Below are positions 22,488 through 34,118 of a stretch of DNA of 64,000 nt, one piece after another. The position numbers and the translations under genes are program-made. The notes under the pieces were generated by a model. The model did not search any database. It saw only the letters and a list, made by a program, of their open reading frames with translations, and was not told where the DNA came from. This DNA comes from Phytoseiulus persimilis (lineage: Eukaryota > Arthropoda > Arachnida > Mesostigmata > Phytoseiidae), in assembly GCA_037576195.1 (NCBI GenBank), contig CM075103.1, positions 930,001-994,000 on the forward strand, read 5' to 3'. The first letter of the stretch is position 1; each line of letters starts with the position of its first letter.

Positions 22488-25198
22488 TTTGTGGATTGAT
22501 GAACAGCAAGTCCGAGAGTTCGGTGGTAATTGATTTGTCTATATACTGACCGTGATATTAATTGTATCAAGACTTCGCTGGAATCATGTTCAATGCTGAG
22601 GTTGGATTCGAAAGCTATCGTTTACTGCGCCATCCGCTGCGGAGAGCAATGGTGGAGACCTCACTCGTCAAGTCGTGCGATCTACTGACCTGACCCAAAC
22701 AGCAATGTCCACCGCAAGGAATTTTAGGGTCGGTCGGGCGAATCGCTCCGATGCTCGAGCCGCCGCCGGCCGAAATGTCATAGCTCTCACGCTTTCGAGT
22801 CGTCGACGAGCGCCCAGCACGAAAGAAGCGACTCGAGCTAGTGGAAAACAGCAATGGAGAGTAAACGCGGGGCATCCGACTGTGCAAGCAAGAGAGTGAG
22901 AGAGAGAGAGGGGAGAGAGGGGCCCGTCCACTGCAAAGGATCCACGAATTTTTGATTATTCGACGCTTGCGTGACGTTCTCTTTTCGTTCGAGCCCCTCT
23001 CGACGTTGAGCGAGACTCGGATCCCAGCGTGCCCAATTCCGGAACAGCTCTTCCAATTGCAGGTTACGGCCGAATATCAATTATTCACGACGGGCAAACG
23101 GAGATGTTTCTGCAAGAGCCTGGTTTTGAGCAATCACTCCCGATCATACCCGAACGCGTCACATCGGTCAACTTCACCTGGCGCTCGAGCGAGAAGAGAA
23201 CTTACTTTTATGAGATCTTGGATTTGGACTCTTATGATCGATCAGTGCTTCATGTGCCGACCCTCTCCGTGCCTAGACAAGGTCTGGTTCCGAAAAACAC
23301 CACAGGTAAATCCGCTTCCGCAAATTCAAGGGACTTCCAACCGCGAGTCATAATGGTCAACCCAAGTACGCAGGAAGCATACCGAGCTCGAAAATCAGCT
23401 GCTAATCCTTTCCGACAGTATTCACAGTGAACATAGGATGTGTCTCGAACAATACAGGGAGTGCCGACCTAATCATGGCGTTCACGATTCGCACGGTGGA
23501 CATGAAGCCTCTAAAAGGCATGCCGATGAAGTTCCGGCTCCGGAAGCAATGCTTGAACAACGGTGAGACAATCGATCCGATCTGTGATTCACAGACAACG
23601 TCTGCTGTGCCTTGTCCCGTTGTTTTCCCACAAAGATACGCATAACCGATCGAGCCGTTCGTTTTGCAGTGCCAGACTCGGCGTGCGCCGAGAGATGTGC
23701 CAACGGAGGGGTTTGCGATCATCGCAAAATTTGCCACTGTGAGCGCCATTACATGGGCAAGTTCTGCGAAACTCCGATCTGCTATCCCGCATGCTTGAAC
23801 CACGGGCAGTGCGTGGCACCCGGTGTGTGCGAATGCGTGGGTGGATACATAGGGGATGTCTGCGAGGGCGGTGAGTATTCGTGACCGACGATTTGTGAGG
23901 CGATCAGAAGCAATCACTCTGGAGCGCGCATATTTATTGACAGGAGTTTGGAGATCAAACTCGCTCAGCAATCGCGATAGCTATTTTACATCCAGTCTTT
24001 ATCGCACAAGACGCGAGAGAGTACAACGGGGCGTCCATTCCTTCGTGCACGATTCCGAGATCGTGATGATGCTCCTCGTCATCTCGGCATTTCTGAATTA
24101 TCTGCGAAGAGGGGAACGAGGTGAAGCTTTCTGTTACTCATTCATGATGTCGGGATCGTGTGAACTCATGCTCCAAGACCGACCTGGAGCAACTCCCTAC
24201 TCTCCTCGGAGTCGTCTACTTCGAGCGCTTTCATCTGGGTGTCGTAATGCTCCATAATGACGCTTTCCACAGCTATGGTGCACGCCATCGCCATCTTCTC
24301 CCCGAGGAGGGCGGATCCCGCACCAAGAGCGAAACCTGGAAATTATGGCGATGACCTCAGATATAGAGCGCCTCACCTGAAGAACCTCGCATCATTGTAT
24401 GTGAGAAGCTCTTCTCGGCGGAAGTGCCGGGGAAATTCCACTGACTCGCCTCATGCATGTGCGGTTGGAGGATCTTACCTGCAACATTCCACACAGGCAG
24501 AAGAGCACTTGGCCGAGCTTTGTGTTTGTCGACGAGCTCGGTAAACATTCGCAAATGCTCCTTTTCTTGGTCCCACATGTGCTCTATGGTTTGGCCAGCT
24601 TTCGAGTTTGCCAATACAGCCATCTGACCGGCGTAGATTCTATCGGCTCCGAATTCACCCGCATGATCGACGCGGATCACTCGATCCAGTAAAGCTCTGC
24701 GTTTCTCCTGCTGTTTTGTGGCGATTGTCAAGCCTCGCGAGATCAGCGATGGCCTGCCAAGCACAATCAGTGATGAGCTCCTGAGCATCTTGAAAAAGCT
24801 CGTGACGTTCTGAAAAACAAATTTCCAACCTCCTTTTGAGAAGCTACAATATCTGTTTCAATGCGATCACATACTCTACACGCTGGTGCCTGTCACGCGG
24901 AATCTAATGATTTCATCCCTTGTTGAATTCAGGAATATGTGAGCTACCGTGTCTGAACGGCGGGAAATGTGTACAAAAAGATGTGTGTCAGTGCGGTCGC
25001 GGATACTACGGGAAACGGTGTGAATTCAGCAAATGTGTCATCCCTTGCCAGAATGGAGGCCATTGCATCGGTTACAATAGATGTCGCTGCTCGAATCGCT
25101 TCCGCGGCTCGCAGTGTGAGATCACGGTCGGAGGAGACCCTCCACGACGTAAGTTCGCCTCGATCATCAATCCTGCAGGTTCATCTACTGCGGCGTAA
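22488..25198 (+). CDS. WIF1: WIF1 / shifted: WIF domain and EGF-like repeats (5' exon not found)
   Basis: WIF1 is a secreted Wnt-binding inhibitor; its fly orthologue Shifted controls Hedgehog spread. Exons chain in phase 1: 22488-22525 ([13 protein letters not shown], start of the WIF domain), 23063-23305, 23419-23562, 23670-23870 and 24933-25148. The last exon may instead read on to a TAA at 25196-25198. The WIF domain shows [31 protein letters not shown] and a closing Cys pair. Four EGF-like modules follow, two per exon ([60 protein letters not shown]); vertebrate WIF1 has five. The exon with the signal peptide lies upstream and was not found. A GTAAGT at 25149 suggests one more C-terminal exon, which I could not place. 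The 1062-bp intron 23871-24932 contains COQ7 on the other strand. Confidence 0.88.
23933..23938 (-). terminator. COQ7 poly(A) signal
   Basis: AATAAA on the minus strand, about 17 bp past the COQ7 stop codon at 23955-23957. Confidence 0.6.
23955..24788 (-). CDS. COQ7: 5-demethoxyubiquinone hydroxylase (COQ7/CLK-1), nested gene
   Basis: COQ7 is the mitochondrial di-iron monooxygenase that makes the penultimate intermediate of ubiquinone. Exons: 24788-24479, 24335-24184 and 24101-23955, with introns of 143 and 82 bp; the product is 202 aa against about 217 in human. The first intron uses GTAAGA. The second donor is the weak GTCGGT, but phases and family alignment support it. [20 protein letters not shown] is a typical presequence. 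Iron-ligand motifs are all visible: [36 protein letters not shown] and [10 protein letters not shown], followed by an amphipathic C-terminus ending IAIAIAERV. The gene lies wholly inside an intron of the WIF1-like gene on the opposite strand, so expression of the two could interfere. Confidence 0.95.
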
Positions 25199-25690
25199 AG
25201 GCCCACAATCACCATGTAATGAATCATCTCGAATATTTTGTCTCTTCAATTCATCCCTCCACCCGAATTAAACGGCCAGGGTGAACGATAGCTTTCACAC
25301 ACCGGAATCGCTCCCCATGAAACTAACAGTTTTTTCACCGGCATTATCAACAGGTCTTCGCCCACGGAAAGAGAAGAGGATTTGTTTGTTTGATAACTTA
25401 TGACACTGTTGTTCTTCTGTTGGAGAGTTATATGCAGAACGATAGAATAAACTTTACGAGCTGTTAAGGAAAGGGAGAGAGAAAGTATTTCCATGAACGT
25501 CGAACCATTCAGTCCCTTCCCATTGATTTGTCTAAAGGGTCGGCAAGACTACTGCACGGGTTCCGGTACTTCTCCATCTCAGCGGCTTGTCAGTGTTTCA
25601 GAGGCGTCGGGTATCTATGGAAAGGAGAATCCCCAAGATCGCAGCGGACAGATTTATTACAAGGCTGGCACAACGACTTTCTGAGAGGAA

Positions 25691-26600
25691 TCATTTCATC
25701 CCGAATGCATTACTGTAGTTATTGGGCGTTTCGTAAGTCTCGTACGCAAATTCTTCGTCTTCGTCGCTCCGGCTCATAGCGCAAGCTATATAGTCAATCT
25801 CAAGCTCGAAGGGACCGGGCATTTTGTCCATGAGTGCTATGCCGACTTGGTGATTCTGTTCAATTCTATGCGATGTTGTCTGTCCTGAATGGTACCCTTA
25901 TAAGTGATGAGGAAACTTCGAGAAAGGAATCGTCGTAATCTGCCAGTAGGGTCCTCCTCTTGTATATAGGGGTATGAAAAGATGATGTGTGTGCTCATAT
26001 CATCTTCTTCGTACGCATGTAAATGGATGTTGTAGTGACGTCCATCGCCACGGCACCTGATCACGAGGTGAGTCCAATGCTGCCACTCCAAATAAACGTC
26101 TCGGAGAGAAACTCCTTGTTGCAGGGGAGCCCTTGGAGAACTACGTAACCGGCGCGCACCGTCTTCCCGTCGTCGGGCACCCGGGTATCGAGAAATCCTT
26201 TGAACAGTCCCGTCGATTCTCGAGTTCCGACGAATTCGCCTTTCGAGTAACCCAGATTGTAGTCGCTGTCTGCCATGATTTGGAAGAGATCTCTGTCCTC
26301 TGCTCTCTGAAGTTGTTACTGGGGCACGATGTCCCGGGATAATACTTCGGCTTGTCCATCTTCAACTTCTCTTTCCATTCTTCGACCATGCGACCGCACT
26401 CGACTCTGAATATTTTTCGCCCCGTTAATCATATGGTGCACGAAGCCGGGCTGATCTTTCCTCCGCGGACGGTCAGCATAGTTGTTGACAAATCCTCTTT
26501 TTTCTAGGGCAAAACAGGGAAGCACTCCAGGTCGCCGCGCTAAACGATGAATGTGCTCGAGACATTCTGTGGAAAACAACGCCCCGCTTAAGCTATTCAC
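25691..26600 (-). CDS. NDUFAF1: Complex I assembly factor NDUFAF1 (CIA30), frame-broken
   Basis: NDUFAF1 is a mitochondrial chaperone for assembly of the complex I membrane arm. The CIA30 domain reads [40 protein letters not shown] and RAGYVVLQ. It then continues in another frame as [38 protein letters not shown] and RIELNRITK, and in a third frame as [20 protein letters not shown] and [13 protein letters not shown] to the stop at 25693-25691. The breaks lie near 26131-26136 and 25845-25850, and both fall in a CTTGG context on the plus strand. The N-terminal part (26600-26320, including [20 protein letters not shown]) may have further breaks or an 85-bp intron ending before 26310. The true start is probably near 26575 but is unresolved. 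Either a decayed copy or assembly indels. Confidence 0.85.
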
Positions 26601-28419
26601 TCATCAATCACGTGTTAACTCACTCATTCATAGCTGGAGAATGGGCTCAGCTGTCGGCTGGTAGCTCACATACGGAAAGCTTCTCCGAAATGGAGGTGAC
26701 GTTAGGTCTCGGATAGCCCCCAAGGCACGAATTCAGCCGAACGCGGTCGAGGAGTCACGGAGTCGAAGCAAACGGCGACTACGCTTCGCGCGGTACACCT
26801 CCTGTTCTACACCTGGGAGCCCGCAATTGAACCAGCGCAACAAAAAACCATGCCATTTTCTCGAATCGGGCAGCATAAGAATTCGATGTCCCAGTCTGGG
26901 GTCAAGAGCAGAGAGTCCAGCTACGAACTGTATAATTCTCTATCGACGCGATTCGGGTTCACTAATCACAGAGCGAGTAGTACTCCAGCGACAAATTCGA
27001 GTTTCCCCAATGTTCTGAGTGGAAACTGATCGCTGCGAAAGCCGCCTTCGAGCAAGATCATAACAAGTCACTAACCAGATTTGAGTTTTGACCTCAGCAG
27101 GTTTTGATAGCGAGCTTCCTGCGCTGAGTCCAATGAATGGCCTCAAGGGGCATCGGGACTTCACGCATTTCAAGGTCGCCGATCAGCCGTTCCTCCGCCG
27201 TCCCTGAGTCCTTGTGGTGTGCGCTTGCGCGACGACGGCATTGGGGATAAGCAGGACGACGCGGGCATCGCTGCGAGCAGTATGAAACCCGCGAAAGATA
27301 ACTTTGAGCTGAGTCGAAATATTCAATCCAATGAGGCGTCGTGCTCTCATGGAGCAGGCTGAGCTCTGTGGTATCCTTGGATCGCGAGGAGCTCCTGGCC
27401 CGGAGAGGGGGAGGGTGGGATCAACGAAGCCGAGCCCGCGGGAGCAGTCGGCTGACGATCGTCTGAGGTCAACTCTGAAGTGGAGCCTTGGCGACCGTGC
27501 TCTGGATTCCTGACGCCAGGGAGCTGCCGAATCATGGGGTTTGATTCGGCCCCGTCTTCGGTTCACTTCCTGAGGAGCTTGCTACTCGCATGGGGCTTTG
27601 AGGCCAGGTATTGAAGGGGTACTAGTTACTGCGACGCTTGTTACGTCCCCAATGGTTAGTCCCTGTAATGGGGAGGCTTCTTGAGGGTGCCACCGCGCGA
27701 CAGCGGGCTGGATGACGGCGCATCAGCCATCAGATAACAGGAGAAGTCTTTCTCGGCTACGGAAAAACTTTCTCCCGAGCTCATTTATCGGGGGATGCTG
27801 ATCACGGCATTGTGGTGTCGGATGAAGGTGGGATCCGGAAGACATTTACCAGGCGTTCCTGGGAATGCCATAACGGCCAACCCAAGCCGACGGAGGATGA
27901 TCACCAGCCGGACTCTATCAGGAAATTTCGGGCCTCCTTGGACCGAAGTTTGACGTCATTGCGACGGCAGCTCGACTGTCCGTCCTATAGCGGTCCGCTG
28001 TTTAAGAGATTAGTGTTGGTTGCTGCTGCTGCTGGGAAAAGAGGAGGACCTGTTGTTGTTTTTTCTACGACGACGATAGGTGGTGGTGGTGTTGCTGGTG
28101 GTACACCTTCAGCAATAAGTGGCAGAACACGGTTTACTCTATATTGCGATCGATATAGTGACAGCTAAGGAGCCAGTATTGCATCGCGGCGGAAGCACTG
28201 TTCTCGATTTCGAATGGTTCTGGGTAAGTTAGATGGAAAACAGGAATGTCCAAATGGAACTTCCTGGCTGGTGCCAGCAGCAGCAGCTCGCGGTGGTAGC
28301 AGCAGCAGCAGTATCATCATTCTCGCTCTAAGGATGCTATCAGATGGACGAACCTGGGCAGAATACGGTTTTCCAAAGTCAACCTCGCTGAGCCGAACCG
28401 ATTCGATTCCAGATGCCGT
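26601..28419. other. Intergenic / putative leader of the bZIP gene
   Basis: No recognisable protein. Short CAG/CTG and GGT trinucleotide runs occur at 28018-28032, 28080-28104 and 28276-28320, of the kind often seen in leaders or low-complexity N-termini. Initiator exons of the downstream bZIP gene may lie here. Confidence 0.35.
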
Positions 28420-31400
28420 TTAAACGCGAAGAAAAGTTACGCCTGCGATGCCGAGGACTGCAGACAGGCAAGAGAACAATTCACAGAATTTGATTTCAGA
28501 TAATCTTATCTGATGTATGCGACTGGATTTGGCGATTTTTCTCCCCGTTGGAACATCAGCCGACTCGTGAACTCATCGAAGGGGTTTGCAATATTTCAGA
28601 CATTCAGCACGGCTGATAAGCTGAGTTCACACAGGAAGACACACAAAATTCCGCTTTTAGTTCTCCCCAATAGTGAATCGCAAAGATTAGAAGGTAAGTT
28701 GTCACTGTGAAATCGTTCGTGCTCAGGGGTAGTGGAGCGTGTGCGTCGAAGCCAGCCGAAATTCAGCCGACGACATCAGAAAGTTCGATTCCAGTTCTTG
28801 GAATCCACCTTCTTCATCAAACGATACGAATACCATGCGTGCTGGGTTCCGTTGTATTCGATTTCGAATCTGAACTATCTCGGCTATCACCCGTTCGACG
28901 GGCCTACAGACGGACAGCCGCTGGCTCGGAAACCGAACTGGCGACGGACAGTTAGCCAACTGAGCTCTATTGAACGATTGGCTCGAAATGAGTGCCGAAG
29001 AATCAGCGGTGATGGCAGCGGCGGCTTTTTCGGAGCGCTTCACGGGAGCGCGGCCTTGTCATGCTTGCTACGTCCGGCAATGACCTTGCGTGACTCCAGC
29101 GCCAAGAAACGTCGCGAGTGACAAATCGAAAGATTGAAAATTTTCTCATCTTCTCTGATGCGCCGGGAGCAGGACAAGCCAAAGTGCTCATCCCCATTCC
29201 CCGAAACCCGGGTAAACCTGATTCTTAGACTTCATCCAGCAACGGGCGATAACAGATTTGGGAGGGATGATTTGTTCTGGACGCTCGGAGTCGTTATCGT
29301 TACATTTCATGTGCGGCTGCCGGGCTTGACCTCGAAAGCTTCAGCTCTATTTGTTATCTTACCGAGGACCAGAGTTGTTAGCGGTCAGGAAATTCGGGCC
29401 GCTGAGCGGAGGAGGGGCTGAGTTTTGGAAAGGAAGATGACGAGACCTCGATCGCGCGTTCCGTTCGAGTGTTGCATGCGATGCCTGAAAGTTCTCCTGT
29501 TGAGCAGAATCAATACGATTAGAGATATGTCGGGAACCACGGATATCAATCCGAGCCGCCCAACATCACATCCTCTCGAAATAGTGTATGTGTGTGTGGG
29601 ACGTTAGCCCAGTCATATTTGGGGGGTGAGTACCCCAGCGCTCGAATCGCGGAAAGGACGGCAATCGGTTCACCGAACTCATGAAATCTCTTGGCGTTTG
29701 TAGGTCCTCAGCCAGACGACACACCCGCGAGATTCACGAAACTCATGGACGCGGCTGGTCTTGCGCAAGATCTCTCGAACCCTTTCGATGCGTCGTTCCG
29801 CAAAGCCGGGGAGAACCCGCCGCACATAAACATGATCGATGCTGAAACACCGGCGGGGAACATTATACCCCCCACCACAGCTGAGGTTCTCCAGGAAGTT
29901 GTCGAGCAGGAACAGCCAATGTGGAAACACGAGACCGGCGAGCTCCGGGCACCAGTAATTACTACCAGGTCACCATAACTTCGGATCGCTCTTTGGAGAG
30001 GGTGGCTGGAGGCTGCGATCTACTCGAAATATCCAAACACCAACCTTCACCGCGTTCCAACTTGGGATCCAACTTGCAGAACGTCCACGCATCATCTCCT
30101 CCACGAGCTGCCTGAGAACGGCTCACGAGGGACCGACCTCAGCAGTGAGCAGCTTGGAGCCTGTGACAATAAAGAACTCGGATTCGCCGCCCCCTTCAAG
30201 TCACACCCCAGTGAGCCTTCTCGGGCTGAATCCCGTGACAATCGTCAACCATCAAATGATAGGTTATGGCTGCATGGAAACTCTAACCTTAACCTGAACA
30301 GGCACTTTCCGCCGCACTTCTCATCTCCGCCAATTGGCACGACTCACGACTCACGGGGTACGTAGGTTGATTGGCTAATGACTGATTCATTAGGTTGTTG
30401 AGTTCCAAAGTTAGAGTTCTTGAGATCGTACTCGTAGAACCACGCTACTCACTCTCAGATGCCTAATCGTTGGTAACCGTCGTAGGGCTCAGCATGAACG
30501 ACGTTGCGCTTTCCGGTGAAAGTCTTGCTTCTTGGGCGGCAGCTCGTTTGCGATCTTTGTTTGTAGGACCCCCCGCTACAAATCCCTATGCTCTTGCACC
30601 CCTATGCAAAGTTTGATCCACGGCTGCTTGATATCGTTATAGCATGAGAGTTCCGGTTTTCGTTCACCATGACTGTTTATTCTCGAGAACGCCAGCCTCA
30701 ATCTCGAATTCGAAGGTGATACGTTGTTCGCCTCGACAGTTTCCTCGCAGCATGAGTTAGCTCTCATTAGATTTCGGAACGAATTCTAGGTCAGCCGCTT
30801 GTGATGCTCCCGGATGCCCCAACTGTGTCCCATCATTCTTCCGCCACGCGAGGTGGAATGTAAGGAATATCGCCGGTCGTTCCTTTCTAATCATTTTCGG
30901 AGCTCTCCTCGATGAGAATCATCCATGCCATCAGATTCGTTCCCGTGTTCAGATCAAAACTGAGTCTCGATTCCCGTTCCTTCAGGAAGCGCAAAAGTGG
31001 TGGTAGCAGTGATGACGAAGAGGAGCGGAAAAGGAAATTCCGAGAGAATAACAAGCTCGCCGCCCAAAAGGTTTCAATTTGTTTTGCTTTTTAGTTGCAT
31101 TGCCTCGTCTTCTATAGCCGAAGTTATCGCTTTATCTCTCTGAGTTCACCCGATTCTCTCAATTCTGGAAACAATAGAAATATGTTTTCCTTGATAGTGC
31201 TCGTCGGTCATGATGAGATCCGGCACCGCAGTATTGAGCTCGGCGCCGGCGAATAGTCACTCGCCACACCCCTCAGGACTAGGCTGTGCGGTGCGATGCG
31301 AAATTCTCGCAAAATCATCCGCGAGCATACTGTGGAAAAGTTGCCGATGGAGCTTTCTCGCTCCGTCTCCGGCATCTTGAATTTCGCATGGAAAAACTGA

Positions 31401-32663
31401 ACACCTTGAGCTCCACTGCGGGGAGGCATGGTTATTGAAGTGAATGTGCGCGACAAAGAAACGGATCGGGTTCTGTTGGGAAACTGATTGTAGGAACATG
31501 CTGGTTGGTATGCTTGATCGATCCGCCGCTCCCTCAGCTGGAGATCTGCTATCGGTGTGCTGAAGAGACCACTAGACGATGGGGAAGTGGTCCCTGGAGT
31601 CCGATGCGAGAGGAAAGCGAATTCGACCAACGAGGGCATGATGCAGTTTTCGTCCGTCAACACGCTGCACCTCGACCGACATTGTCGCCCTTTTGTCCGC
31701 AGACACGACCTCAATCCGTTCCCCCAAATCGTAGTGGAACGACTTGATGAACGACCCAGCACTCCAAAGTTCTCGTTGGCCATGGTTGGATGACGGAGTG
31801 GGCTTCGAGCACACGGAGCTTTGTCAACTCGGCAGGCTCTGCCGATTTCAACACAGCTCCACCGTGTAAGCCGCGCCCAGACCTATAGGATGGAGCGAGA
31901 GTGTCCCAGACACAGGCGAACCACGCCAGGCATCTGCCCGCCCTTTACGGAGTGAGCGTGAGGCCGTCTAGACGGAGCGCTGACTATATTATTTGCTTTT
32001 ATGGATCCAATATGATGTTCCCCGAGTGAAACTCTCTCAGAATGCCCCGATGATTTGATCTCAAATCAAAAAGCAGAGACGTCCAATCCTGTTGCACAGA
32101 TGTGGAGGAATGTCGGAATCGCCACACCGATCAACTTGAAACCGCTGCGTCTCAATGCTCAAGCCGTTATGAGAGCCTCCCGATTTCGGAGATGAGGAGG
32201 CATACAATTAATTTTGAGTACCAAACTCACAATTTATCGATTCGAATTTCCGATTGACAACACTTCTGGAGATGACGCTCTTGTGCATCCCTTCCTCATT
32301 CGAACCATGGTTGCTGTTTCGCATCGACAGCTCGGAGTAGAAGTATGGCTCGGGATTCTATGCTCTGAAGGTCAATAGTTGTGCCGGCAGAAAAGGTTGG
32401 TTTTGGCGAGTTTCCCCAAGCAAGGTTCTCTTTGGGATTCCAGGTGTCGCCAGCGTAAGAAGCAAGAAATCGAAGACACGCGGAGGAGAACGAGATAAGT
32501 TACGGGAGGAGAATCAGAAATTGGATGCCAAATTAGAACTATGCTTACAAACGAAGATAAGCTCCGAGAGCAACTCGAGAAGCTCAAAATCGAGCTGGCA
32601 GAGCACGCGCAGTGCAGTGTCACATTAAAAAAGCGAGGCGTTATACAATACCCGAGTCTTTGA
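28420..32663 (+). CDS. ATF2/ATF7/CREB5-type bZIP transcription factor (frame breaks, 5' end unresolved)
   Basis: A stress-kinase-responsive activator. The N-terminal C2H2 finger is split between exons: CDAEDCRQ ends at 28467 and TFSTADKLSSHRKTH starts at 28600. This gives a GC-AG intron (donor GCAAGA). Exon 28600-28693 is followed by 29704 onward, carrying the transactivation box QPDDTPARFTKLMDAAGL then LSNPFDASFRKA, equivalent to the TPTPTRF...PFENEF region of ATF2. Exon 30986-31070 encodes an acidic stretch and the basic region (RKFRENNKLAAQK). A 1.37-kb intron leads to 32444-32663 with CRQRKKQEIED, KLREENQKLDAKLE, LREQLEKLKIELAEHAQC and VTLKKRG to a TGA at 32661-32663. In this last exon the basic region and zipper lie in different frames, with breaks near 32444, 32490 and 32540. 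The middle exons (29950-30250) are also uncertain. The initiator exon was not found. Confidence 0.8.
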
Positions 32664-34118
32664 GGGAGACAGCCATTGGAGCCAAATCCATATCAACTGT
32701 TATTTTATCATCTGTTTGTAAAATTCGCACGACCAGAGCTCAAGCTATCCGTGCTCCAATCATCTACATTATGCAGTCCCGCCCATCACTCAATCGAACT
32801 TTCATCCGCCCACTGATCCAAAAGTTCGTGCGTCTCCACGGCTTTCTTTCCCCACATCTCGAAAGTGAGCGGATCATCTCATGTTGAAAATGATTCTTCG
32901 CCAGTGTTGTCCCTCCTGCCTGGTTGGCTGCTTTATTGAGCGAGGATACTCGGGTGGATGGATGTTTGGCGACTGAGATGGTGGACGGAGCGCGCGTGCA
33001 ATCTTTTCCATCTTGCTGAGTCTAAGTCATAAGCAAACCTAGCGTATGAATGAGCGGATCACGTTGGATACGCGTTGGGGAGCAAGCGGAAACAGGTTCA
33101 ACCAACGCACGCAACAGAGTGGAATTTCTGTCTCATTGCTTCAACAATTTTATTCTCCTTAAATGTATATATTATGCATACATATATACCTCCATATATG
33201 TATATGTGTGTTGCTGTGTGGTGGAGATCGGAGATGGCGTGCTGAATCGATGGCTCCGATGACACCATCTTGTTCGCCCGGTGAATGGACAGACTCCATC
33301 AAGCTGGAATGATTCCTTGGGGAATTCGCCATTGCTCACTTCAAGCTCGTACATTTTACTGCGCGTTTGGTATGACTCGTTACATATGTGTCGAATGGAA
33401 GTTCGTGTGTGGGAATATACAATGGAATGCAACGCATGAAACGAGCTATCACGCCACAGAGCCAATGCCTGCTCGAGGTCGCTGATAACGAGTCTCGCCA
33501 CTCCTTCTCGGAGCGAGGTTCGCCCAATCAAACAATATTGTCGAACAGAGATGGTATTTACATGTTTCGGACGTACTAGTTTGCTAACAAGTCAGCCTAG
33601 AATATTATACATACATTCATATAAAGTCACTCGGGAAGCGCAAATGCAATTTACATTAGATGCAATATCAAGATCGACTCTTCATGACATTGTACCATAT
33701 TTAAATTTGTTTATTACATTAGATATTTCAAATGTACAGAAGAACATTTCGAAAATATAATATACATTATGATTGTTACTGAAAACTGAACACTTGCTCG
33801 GTTTTTTATTCTATCGTACTCTAACCCCCGCGCGATGCCCATGCATATTCTTGTGTCAGCTTGTGATGGTTATGTCTCCGAGCGATTACCAGTCAGTCAA
33901 CTCATATTATCTTAATACCAAGAAAGATCCAGGATCCAGACCTCTCCTGGGCAGGCATTCCTTCAGGCCTCTCTCCCTTCCGACTTCAAGGAAGAGGTCT
34001 CCATGTCAGATGGAGTTGCGTTAAACAGCACCACATGCGCATCCACGGTACCATTGGATGCAGAGATCTGGCTGGCCTCAATGATCCTCTAGCGGGTGCA
34101 GTTCACATTTCGATTCCG
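32664..34118. other. Intergenic, AT-rich, with TA microsatellite
   Basis: No coding sequence recognised. An interrupted (TA)n/(CATA)n tract lies at about 33165-33210, and 33590-33770 is strongly AT-rich. The convergent bZIP and GTF2H1 genes end on either side. Confidence 0.4.

Noticed and set aside
25528-25779. Possible last exon of the WIF1-like gene after the AAAG at about 25540
   Set aside because: Phase would fit, but the peptide lacks EGF or WIF1-tail features and the frame overlaps NDUFAF1 coding sequence on the other strand.
29600-29665. tRNA-like stretch (TTAGCCCAGT ... GCTCGAATCGC)
   Set aside because: No acceptor-stem pairing and the anticodon arm cannot be drawn.
31208-31783. 191-codon minus-strand frame inside the last bZIP intron
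   Set aside because: No recognisable motif, signal peptide or splice context; Ser/Arg/Thr-rich composition as expected by chance at this GC content.
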